From: Acinetobacter sp.
GTDB lineage: Bacteria > Pseudomonadota > Gammaproteobacteria > Pseudomonadales > Moraxellaceae
DNA length: 11,654 nucleotides
Assembly (NCBI GenBank): GCA_008017255.1
Contig: SSHD01000006.1
Location: 1-11,654, forward strand
Direction: 5' to 3'
The position numbers and the translations under genes were made by a program. Under the pieces are notes generated by a model. That model did no database searches and had not been told where the DNA came from. It saw only the letters and a list, made by a program, of their open reading frames with translations. Numbering within the stretch: position 1 is the first letter of the stretch; every line of letters starts with the position of its first letter. Positions 1 to 5,262 of this stretch are shown one piece after another.

Positions 1-185
1 ACTAAATGACCATAATGAGGTGTAAAATCTACTGCACAAATTTTATTCTCAATCAAACACTGTAATAGCTCAGTCGCCTGTTGATAACCGATTAAAAATT
101 TTCTTTGTAAGCTTGAAACAGAAATGTGTTCGACTTCTTGAGCAAATAGTATTGCCTGTTGTAATAACTCTTTATTATCCTGCAT
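1..185 (-). CDS. Protein with N-terminal FtsK gamma-like winged-helix domain (partial)
   Basis: Only the first 61 residues are in the window; the frame is open to the left edge. It starts at ATG 185-183 with an AGGA ribosome site at 197-194, eight bases upstream and inside the preceding phosphatase gene. Residues about 9-50 follow the pattern of the FtsK gamma domain: A-I-x-F-x-x-E, then S-V-S-x-L-Q-R-x-F-x-I-G-Y-x-x-A, then a hydrophobic helix ending in E-N-K-I. In FtsK this winged helix is the C-terminal module that reads KOPS sites on DNA. Here it sits at the very N-terminus, so this is not FtsK itself. I infer sequence-specific DNA binding; what follows the domain cannot be seen. The 11-base overlap with the phosphatase gene implies co-transcription and probably coupled translation. 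Confidence 0.7.
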   Translation of the reverse strand, partial: MQDNKELLQQAILFAQEVEHISVSSLQRKFLIGYQQATELLQCLIENKICAVDFTPHYGHL

Positions 186-969
186 GTTGGTTTTCCTGTG
201 TTAAACGAATCAAAATCATACTGACATTATCAAAAGCATGGTTTTGATGGAGGGTAGTTTTCATCTCTAATAACCATGTTTTTAATGGAGTTTCAGGCAT
301 TAAAGGCTTCCAGTGATTGCATTCCAACACATCATGCACACCATCGCTACAAATCAAGAGAGCATCTCCTACAACCAAATATTCTTCTTTGGGAGAAAAT
401 TCGGGAACTTCATGTAAAGAATCTGCACAAAAACAATGATTCAGCATGTAATAGAAACTGGCATATTGTTCATTTTCTTTAATTTCTGCTTCACCATTTT
501 GCTGCATTTCTGTAAGGAAATTATGGTCTTGGGTCAGGGCATACCAGTATTGATTATGGCTGCTAAATAAGTAGACTCGACTATCACCTAAATGCTGAAT
601 ATTGACAAAACCAAATGGGCTAGAGGGTGTAACGACTGCCAAAGTGGCACTAGAACCATAAGTTTTTGAGTTGCTTGCTAAATACTGGCTTAAATCATCT
701 TGAACTTGTTTTAAATGAATCCGATTTTTTGTTTGTGCTTGTGTCAAAACACTGTTTAAAACACATTTTGATGCCTGTTCCGCTTTCGGACTACTGCTGA
801 CACCATCTGAAACAGCAGCACACCAATCATCATCTTTTTGATAAAGATAGCATTTGCTGATCAAGCCATCATGCTGAATTACTTTATTTCCAATCAAGAT
901 TGCATCTTGTTGAATGGGTGGTTTTGCTCGCCATGTTAAAGCCTGCATTTCATAATAGAGATCAGTCAC
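175..969 (-). CDS. PP2C-family serine/threonine protein phosphatase
   Basis: Metal-dependent (PPM/PP2C) phosphatase, predicted cytoplasmic, with no signal peptide or membrane segment. The PP2C motifs appear in order: Q-Q-D-A (D22), S-D-G-V (D55), G-S-S-A-T-L-A-V-V, H-L-G-D-S-R-V-Y-L, L-T-Q-D-H-N, C-S-D-G-V-H-D (D209) and F-D-N-V-S (D247). All acidic metal ligands expected for an active enzyme are therefore present. The usual D-G-M-G-G is replaced by D-G-V-S-S. I chose GTG 969-967 because AGGA lies six bases upstream (979-976), giving 264 residues. A TTG at 1029 would add 20 residues directly after a stop codon, and ATG 948 would remove seven; neither has a good ribosome site. The partner kinase or substrate is not in view. 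The downstream gene overlaps by 11 bases and encodes an FtsK-gamma-like domain, which suggests a shared regulatory role (inference). Confidence 0.85.
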   Translation of the reverse strand: MTDLYYEMQALTWRAKPPIQQDAILIGNKVIQHDGLISKCYLYQKDDDWCAAVSDGVSSSPKAEQASKCVLNSVLTQAQTKNRIHLKQVQDDLSQYLASNSKTYGSSATLAVVTPSSPFGFVNIQHLGDSRVYLFSSHNQYWYALTQDHNFLTEMQQNGEAEIKENEQYASFYYMLNHCFCADSLHEVPEFSPKEEYLVVGDALLICSDGVHDVLECNHWKPLMPETPLKTWLLEMKTTLHQNHAFDNVSMILIRLTQENQHAG

Positions 970-1064
970 GGTGAGTCCTGATGAGGAGAAAGTGAGTAAG
1001 TTATAGCAATCGAAATATGAAGTGGTCAATCATATTTTTAGTTTTAAGTGGTTAATTTATAAAA

Positions 1065-1093
1065 TAAATATTTTGTTACGATAGTATAATCAA
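1065..1093 (-). promoter_or_regulatory. Candidate sigma-70 promoter for the PP2C gene
   Basis: Reading the minus strand, TTGATT (1093-1088) is followed after 17 bases by TATTTA (1070-1065). This is a reasonable -35/-10 pair about 100 bases before the GTG start. The region is very AT-rich, so chance matches are likely. Confidence 0.35.
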
Positions 1094-1157
1094 ATAAGAG
1101 AAAATTGCACCGTGAACGGACTCTTAAAAGCGTAAAGTTGGTTTTTTCTTTAGAAGT

Positions 1158-1184
1158 ATAAAAATATTAAATTTGGCAACCAAA
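1158..1184 (-). terminator. Weak terminator-like hairpin after maf
   Basis: On the minus strand, 17 bases past the maf stop, TTTGG-TTG-CCAAA (1184-1172) forms a five-pair stem with a three-base loop and is followed by a T-rich run. The stem is short, so termination would be weak at best. The rest of 970-1200 shows no gene. Confidence 0.3.
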
Positions 1185-1200
1185 GAGCTAATAGTAGAGA

Positions 1201-1794
1201 TCAAGGAATATTTATCCCAAACTGGCGTAAAATTTTACAAAGCTGAATCATCGGTAAGCCCATCAACGTAGTTTGATCATCACCCACCATTTTCTCAAAT
1301 AAGCTAATCCCTAAGCTTTCACACTTAAAACTACCTGCGCAATGTAAAGGTTGATCAATCTCGATATAACGCTCAATTTCAGCAAGCGTCAGTTGGCGAA
1401 ATTTCACTTGATAATGCTCAACCAGAGTTCTTTCAAACCCTGATCGTAAATGCTGAACACTGAGAGCGGTGCTAAAAAACACGATTTTCCCTGAGTTTTC
1501 TTGTAACTGCTGAATCGCATTTTCAACACTCAAAGGTTTACCAATAAAGTCATACGGCGCGTGTTCACGCCAAGCGACTTGATCAGAACCAATGATAATC
1601 GCATTTAGATTCAGTTCAGCAATAACTCGTGCTTTCTGAAAAGCAAGACGCTTGGCTAAATCATCGGCATGTAATTCGCCCATTGCAGATTCATCAATAT
1701 CAGGTGAAATACAGCGATAGTTCAATCGTAAACGATCCATCAAGTCTTTACGGGTTTGGCTGCTCGATGCCAAAATCAATTCAAACTGATTCAT
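1201..1794 (-). CDS. maf: Maf-family nucleotide pyrophosphatase, YceF type
   Basis: Hydrolyses non-canonical or methylated nucleoside triphosphates to monophosphates. The YceF branch is known to act on 7-methyl-GTP, which keeps modified nucleotides out of RNA. The 197-residue length is normal. Visible motifs are the substrate-binding L-A-S-S-S-x-x-R (8-15), G-S-D-Q-V with the catalytic Asp71, G-K-P, and near residues 150-182 the YceF signature H-C-A-G-S-F-K-x-E-x-L-G-I followed by L-F-E-x-x-x-G-D-D and G-L-P. The G-S-F-K form distinguishes YceF from the dTTP/UTP-type YhdE, so 7-methyl-GTP is the likely substrate (inference from subfamily). The start ATG at 1794 shares its A with the stop codon of the upstream DUF2237 gene (TAATG), so translation is probably coupled to it. 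Confidence 0.92.
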   Translation of the reverse strand: MNQFELILASSSQTRKDLMDRLRLNYRCISPDIDESAMGELHADDLAKRLAFQKARVIAELNLNAIIIGSDQVAWREHAPYDFIGKPLSVENAIQQLQENSGKIVFFSTALSVQHLRSGFERTLVEHYQVKFRQLTLAEIERYIEIDQPLHCAGSFKCESLGISLFEKMVGDDQTTLMGLPMIQLCKILRQFGINIP

Positions 1795-2177
1795 TAGACT
1801 GCATATTCAACGAGAATATTCAGTGGCACATAATGCAAAACAGCATTATGGCAAGCATTCAATTTAATTGGTGGGGCATGACCTGCTTCGTAGGCTTCAA
1901 CCCAACGTGTGACGCAAATACACCAAAAATCACCTGGTTTTAATCCAGGGAAACCTACTTCAGGTAAAGGCGTAATTAAATCATTGCCAACTTTTTGTGA
2001 GAAATTTAAGAAATCTGAAGTCATTTGCGCGCACATGGTGTGCTGACCTAAGTCCGTGACCGCCGTATGGCAAAAACCATTACGAAAATAGCCCGTGATC
2101 GGGTCAAAGCAACAACTAGATAAAGGTTCACCAAGAACATTTAGACGATTAATTTTTGGATCAGGATGAATAGACAT
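1794..2177 (-). CDS. DUF2237 family protein
   Basis: Conserved protein of unknown function, 127 residues, about full length for the family. It matches the DUF2237 pattern throughout: N-V-L-G-x-P-L near 13-19, D-P-x-T-G-Y-F-R-x-G at 25-34, T-D-L-G-x-H-x-x-C-A at 41-50, F-S-x-x-x-G-N-D-L near 59-67, P-G-L-K-P-G-D-F-W-C-I-C at 77-88, and R-W with A-P-P further on. Cysteines at 22, 23, 36, 49, 86 and 88, with histidines at 37 and 46, make metal or redox chemistry conceivable, but nothing proves it. There is no signal peptide, so it is probably cytoplasmic. It is the first gene of a two-gene unit with maf, ending in a one-base TAATG overlap. No strong ribosome site precedes ATG 2177. Confidence 0.88.
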   Translation of the reverse strand: MSIHPDPKINRLNVLGEPLSSCCFDPITGYFRNGFCHTAVTDLGQHTMCAQMTSDFLNFSQKVGNDLITPLPEVGFPGLKPGDFWCICVTRWVEAYEAGHAPPIKLNACHNAVLHYVPLNILVEYAV

Positions 2178-2188
2178 AAGAATACAAA

Positions 2189-2217
2189 GATTTAATAACG
2201 ATGATTATGATAATCAA
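2189..2217 (-). promoter_or_regulatory. Candidate promoter of the DUF2237-maf unit with Fur-like palindrome
   Basis: On the minus strand, TTGATT (2217-2212) precedes TTAAAT (2195-2190) by 16 bases, or TAAATC (2194-2189) by 17. The spacer holds the perfect odd palindrome GATTAT-G-ATAATC (2203-2215 on plus). The 19 bases 2215-2197 match the classical Fur box at 14 of 19 positions by hand alignment. AT-richness makes this suggestive only. I found no confident promoter for the divergent pgk in the same 139-base gap. Confidence 0.35.
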
Positions 2218-2316
2218 AAGTGAAATTTTAGACAGCTTTTCTGCAAAAAAACTCACCTTTATTTTTAAGAATCATTTAAAATTACGCCGTTTTTAAAATC
2301 AATTAGAGAGCCATCC

Positions 2317-3504
2317 ATGAATTTTCAGCGCATGACTGACCTTGATTTAGCAGGTAAACGTGTTCTTATTCGTGAAGACTTAAACGTTCCTGTAAAAAAT
2401 GGGGAAATTACCAGCGATGCACGTTTACGTGCTGCATTACCAACAATCAAAGCTGCATTAGATAAAGGCGCTGCGGTAATGGTATTTTCTCATCTTGGTC
2501 GTCCTGTAGAGGGTGAGCCAAAACCAGAACAATCTCTTGCACCTGTAGCAGCGTATTTAACAAAAGCTTTAGGACAAGAAGTAAAATTATTTACTGATTA
2601 CTTAGATGGTGTGGAAGTTGAAGCGGGTCAAGTGGTATTACTTGAAAATGTACGTTTCAATCATGGCGAAAAGAAAAATAAAGAAGAGCTTGCAAAAAAA
2701 TATGCAGCACTTTGTGATGTATTTGTTATGGATGCATTTGGTACTGCTCATCGTGCAGAAGCGTCAACAGAAGGTGTAGCACGTTTTGCAAAAGTTGCTG
2801 CTGCTGGTCCGTTATTAGCCGCTGAATTAGACGCTTTAGGTCGTGCAATGCAAACACCAGAAAAACCAATGGTTGCAATTGTTGCTGGTTCTAAAGTATC
2901 AACAAAACTTGATGTATTAAATTCACTTTCTAGCATTTGTGATCAATTGATTGTGGGTGGTGGTATTGCCAATACATTCCTGGCTGCTGCTGGTTTCAAT
3001 GTCGGTAAATCTCTTTACGAAGCTGATTTGATTGAGACTGCAAAACAAATTGCTGCAAAAGTAAGTGTTCCATTACCAACTGATGTCGTGGTTGCTGATG
3101 CAACTCAAATCGACTTCAGTGATTTCTTAGGTTCTTTGGCAAATGCTCAAGCAGTTGTTAAGAAAGTAGAAAATGTTGCAGATACTGACATGATTTTAGA
3201 TGTTGGTCCTGAAACTGCACAAGCTTTTGCAGAAATCTTAAAAACATCAAAAACGATTCTTTGGAATGGTCCAGTCGGTGTATTTGAAGTTGATCAATTT
3301 GGTGAAGGGACTAAGACACTTTCATTAGCAATTGCTGAATCTGCTGGTTTCTCGATTGCGGGTGGCGGTGATACGCTTGCAGCAATTGATAAGTATGCTG
3401 TGGCTGATCAAAGTGGTTATATCTCAACAGGTGGTGGTGCTTTCCTTGAGTTTGTTGAAGGTAAAACGCTACCTGCGGTTGCGGTATTGCTTGAACGTGC
3501 ATAA
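2317..3504 (+). CDS. pgk: Phosphoglycerate kinase
   Basis: Glycolytic/gluconeogenic enzyme that transfers phosphate between 1,3-bisphosphoglycerate and ADP; cytoplasmic. The 395 residues are full length. The N-domain substrate site is visible: R-E-D-L-N-V-P (19-25, with Asp21 and Asn23), S-H-L-G-R-P (58-63), E-N-V-R-F-N with Arg113, and G-T-A-H-R (142-146). The C-domain nucleotide site shows K-V-S-T-K (193-197), W-N-G-P-V-G (316-321) and the G-G-G-D-T loop (349-353). A GAGAG purine run lies upstream of ATG 2317. Codon use is strongly biased to A/T-ending, repetitive codons, as in highly expressed genes of this group. It is transcribed away from the DUF2237-maf unit and is followed by a palindromic repeat and a hairpin terminator, so it is probably monocistronic. 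Confidence 0.98.
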   Translation: MNFQRMTDLDLAGKRVLIREDLNVPVKNGEITSDARLRAALPTIKAALDKGAAVMVFSHLGRPVEGEPKPEQSLAPVAAYLTKALGQEVKLFTDYLDGVEVEAGQVVLLENVRFNHGEKKNKEELAKKYAALCDVFVMDAFGTAHRAEASTEGVARFAKVAAAGPLLAAELDALGRAMQTPEKPMVAIVAGSKVSTKLDVLNSLSSICDQLIVGGGIANTFLAAAGFNVGKSLYEADLIETAKQIAAKVSVPLPTDVVVADATQIDFSDFLGSLANAQAVVKKVENVADTDMILDVGPETAQAFAEILKTSKTILWNGPVGVFEVDQFGEGTKTLSLAIAESAGFSIAGGGDTLAAIDKYAVADQSGYISTGGGAFLEFVEGKTLPAVAVLLERA

Positions 3505-3535
3505 GCAAGATTAAGTTGTTGATGTATTTAGACCG

Positions 3536-3619
3536 CTTGCAAAAACAAAAATAACCCCTCTTGCGGAGCTGTGCTCCTCATCCCCCTTATCAAGGGGGAA
3601 TTATAGGGGGTTTTGCAAG
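3536..3619. repeat. Palindromic intergenic repeat, copy A
   Basis: An 84-base nested palindrome downstream of pgk. From outside in: nine-base perfect arms CTTGCAAAA (3536-3544) and TTTTGCAAG (3611-3619); a C-run/G-run pair (3555-3558 with 3607-3610); hairpin GGAGC-TGT-GCTCC (3565-3577); and hairpin TCCCCCTT-ATC-AAGGGGGA (3581-3599). Together they could fold as a three-way junction. The TCCCC...GGGGGAATTATAGGGG core recurs at 6850-6925. It carries no open frame, so it resembles a non-autonomous REP/MITE-like element of the kind common between Acinetobacter genes. Confidence 0.7.
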
Positions 3620-3628
3620 AGATCTATT

Positions 3629-3666
3629 AAAGTAGAGAGTCGGCGCAAGTCGGCTCTTATACTTTT
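3629..3666 (+). terminator. Hairpin terminator downstream of pgk
   Basis: AGAGTCGGC (3636-3644), loop GCAA, GTCGGCTCT (3649-3657) form nine continuous RNA pairs, two of them G-U. The stem extends through AAAGTA (3629-3634) with TACTTT (3660-3665). The T-run is short (CTTTT), so it is an imperfect intrinsic terminator, possibly acting together with the repeat just upstream. Confidence 0.5.
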
Positions 3667-3747
3667 GTGCAACACAGTAGTCATAAAAATGTCATATATC
3701 TGCAATAGAATTGTCATCTACTTCAACAGTAACAGTGGAACGCCGTG

Positions 3748-4008
3748 ATGAAATTTAAATTAACTCTAGCCGCTTTAATGATCGCACCAATTATGTTCAC
3801 TGCATGCGCAAAAAAAGATGAAGCGAAAAATGCTGAACAGTCTGAACAAACAGCGCCAGCAGTAATTGAAACCACGCCAGAACAACAAGCGGCGATAGAT
3901 GCGATTGATAAACCAAATTTAGATGAAAACAACACCGATGTTGTGATGAATGCTGCTTCAGAAGTTGAAGAAAGTGAAGCAACAGAAGCAGTTAGCGAAG
4001 CGCAATAA
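3748..4008 (+). CDS. Small acidic lipoprotein of unknown function
   Basis: An 86-residue precursor with a lipoprotein signal: positive start M-K-F-K, hydrophobic core at 5-17, and lipobox F-T-A-C with Cys20. Ala at +2 favours sorting to the outer membrane rather than retention at the inner membrane. The mature 67 residues are low in complexity and rich in Glu, Ala, Gln and Asp, with a C-terminal E-x-x-E-S-E-A-T-E-A-type tail and no further Cys, so the protein is probably disordered. I prefer ATG 3748, with GGAA at 3737-3740, over the adjacent in-frame GTG 3745. It lies between the pgk terminator and its own strong terminator at 4026-4053, so it is likely a single-gene transcript. I do not recognise a named family. 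Confidence 0.75.
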   Translation: MKFKLTLAALMIAPIMFTACAKKDEAKNAEQSEQTAPAVIETTPEQQAAIDAIDKPNLDENNTDVVMNAASEVEESEATEAVSEAQ

Positions 4009-4025
4009 GCGTATTAGCAGCACCT

Positions 4026-4053
4026 AAGCCGATGCTCAGTCATCGGCTTTTTT
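4026..4053 (+). terminator. Intrinsic terminator of the acidic lipoprotein gene
   Basis: AAGCCGATG (4026-4034), six-base loop, CATCGGCTT (4041-4049), then a T-run to 4053. The stem is a perfect nine pairs, and outer GCACC (4020-4024) pairs with GGTGC (4057-4061). It lies between convergent genes and may also stop the minus-strand transcript, although the T-run on that side is only two bases. Confidence 0.85.
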
Positions 4054-4061
4054 ATGGGTGC

Positions 4062-4442
4062 CTATTTGGCTTTGCAATAAAAAGTGAGCGTAGTTTGGTA
4101 GTCATCATCTTTGGCTAAAGAGGTATTTTTACCGGTAATTGTTCCAATCACACCTGCTGCCGCTTCAACGAGTTTTCCAGTTTCATCATCCACCACACCT
4201 TTTAACACGCCTTGATAGGTAGTTTTTTCATCGACCATCACGGGTGTAGTATTGCCAGTACAGGTTTGTTGTGCAGCACGAATGGCATTGTTTTTTGCAA
4301 TCAGTGCGGTTTTACCGACACCTGTCACTTCATATTGATTGTTTTCTTTTTGAATCGCCAATGTATTACTTGGCGTAGTGGCACAAGCACCGAGTCCGAG
4401 TGTTAAGGTTGCAAGCGCAGCGATGATGAAAGTTTTTTGCAT
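4062..4442 (-). CDS. Putative lipoprotein of unknown function
   Basis: A 126-residue precursor with a clear type II signal: M-Q-K-T-F, hydrophobic stretch 5-18 and lipobox L-G-A-C with Cys20. The mature part has exactly two more cysteines, at 61 and 123, which could form one periplasmic disulfide. An alanine-rich helix at about 45-61 ends in Q-Q-T-C, and a G-V-x-x-V-V-D-D stretch near 79-86 is followed by an A-A-A-G-V-I-G segment. The N-A-x-x-A-A-x-x-x-C pattern occurs in several small Acinetobacter surface proteins, but I cannot name a family. A purine-rich AGAGA precedes ATG 4442. The gene is convergent with the acidic lipoprotein gene and divergent from the nitroreductase gene. Function unknown. 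Confidence 0.78.
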   Translation of the reverse strand: MQKTFIIAALATLTLGLGACATTPSNTLAIQKENNQYEVTGVGKTALIAKNNAIRAAQQTCTGNTTPVMVDEKTTYQGVLKGVVDDETGKLVEAAAGVIGTITGKNTSLAKDDDYQTTLTFYCKAK

Positions 4443-4548
4443 GATTTTTCTCTGTTTAGTTATTTACGCTTTTATTTGAACACAGAATTTAGCTGAACTT
4501 TTGCAGCTTCTGTACAGTTTGTGCTAAGGCGCTGTTAAATTTCCCAAA

Positions 4549-4602
4549 TTGATGATTCGACACAGATTAAGCATAGTGGAAAACCGCTGGATTATGCTAA
4601 TC
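4549..4602 (+). promoter_or_regulatory. Candidate promoter plus imperfect palindrome before the nitroreductase gene
   Basis: TTGATG (4549-4554), 17 bases, CATAGT (4572-4577) is a fair -35/-10 pair. Overlapping it is an imperfect palindrome: GATTAAGCATA (4565-4575) pairs with TATGCTAATC (4593-4602) over ten positions with one bulged A. Its placement at or just after the -10 box would suit a repressor operator (inference). The remaining 4443-4629 gap shows no gene. Confidence 0.35.
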
Positions 4603-4629
4603 TAGTGGCAACCTGTGTAAGTTAGATTC

Positions 4630-5214
4630 ATGTCAATGACGGACTCAAATATAGAGACTATTCATCAAAATATTCATCAACGTCAATCTATTGGGCATCT
4701 TATTGAACCCGCACCAAATAGTTTACAACTTGAAAAAGCCTTTCAAGCTGCGCTGACCGCACCTGACCATCATCGTTTAAAACCGACTCGTTTTGTGGTT
4801 ATTGCGCCAGAACAACGTGCTGCTTTTGGTGACTATTTGGCGCAAGCCTTAGCTGATTTAGGCGAAACCGATGCCGCGCAGTTGGAGCGGGTCAAACATC
4901 ATCCTTTTCGTGCGCCGATGTTGGTTTTGGTTTTAACGACACTGCAAGACCATCCTAAAGTCCCGCATTTTGAACAAATTTTAAGTAGCGGTGCTGCCAT
5001 CCAGAATTTCTTATTGTCCTTACAGGCGCAAGGTTTTGCCAGTATGTGGCGTTCAGGTGCAGTAGTGGAGTCGAATTGGTTAAAACAACAACTGGGTTTA
5101 AATACACAAGACCTCATTTCAGGCATTATTTATATAGGCACGGCAGCCAAAGCGATTGCGCCACGCGCAGCCATAGACAGCGAAGCCTTTGTTAAAGTTT
5201 GGCAAAGCTTGTAA
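4630..5214 (+). CDS. ydjA: YdjA-type nitroreductase family oxidoreductase
   Basis: FMN-dependent NAD(P)H oxidoreductase of the compact, single-domain nitroreductase fold, which acts as a homodimer. At 194 residues it is slightly longer than E. coli YdjA (about 183). Matching motifs are the FMN-phosphate-binding R-x-S (Arg18, Ser20), A-P-D-H-H followed by K-P-x-R-F-x-V-I (about 44-58), H-P-F-R-A-P, K-V-P-x-x-E-Q-x-x-S-S-G-A-A-x-Q-N (about 110-125), the W-R-S-G-A segment and the C-terminal I-x-x-I-I-Y-I-G strand. The physiological substrate of YdjA-type enzymes is uncertain. ATG 4630 is taken; ATG 4636 is possible, and neither has a strong ribosome site. It ends 48 bases before gpsA on the same strand, so readthrough is plausible. 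Confidence 0.88.
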   Translation: MSMTDSNIETIHQNIHQRQSIGHLIEPAPNSLQLEKAFQAALTAPDHHRLKPTRFVVIAPEQRAAFGDYLAQALADLGETDAAQLERVKHHPFRAPMLVLVLTTLQDHPKVPHFEQILSSGAAIQNFLLSLQAQGFASMWRSGAVVESNWLKQQLGLNTQDLISGIIYIGTAAKAIAPRAAIDSEAFVKVWQSL

Positions 5215-5262
5215 TTTTATTTTTTAAATGATTCAACCTATAAATATGTTTTAGGATAAAAA

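Noticed and set aside
276..482. Plus-strand open frame inside the PP2C gene
   Set aside because: Antisense to the conserved C-S-D-G motif region; no coding evidence.
1101..1125. Small inverted repeats around CCGTGAACGG after maf
   Set aside because: A four-base stem only, common by chance; no T-run and no link to a gene start.
1629..1943. Plus-strand open frame opposite the maf/DUF2237 junction
   Set aside because: It is antisense to two well-supported conserved genes, has no ribosome site and no recognisable domain.
2178..2316. Promoter for pgk
   Set aside because: Several TAAAAT-like -10 boxes exist, but none has a convincing -35 at 16-18 bases, so I did not assign one.
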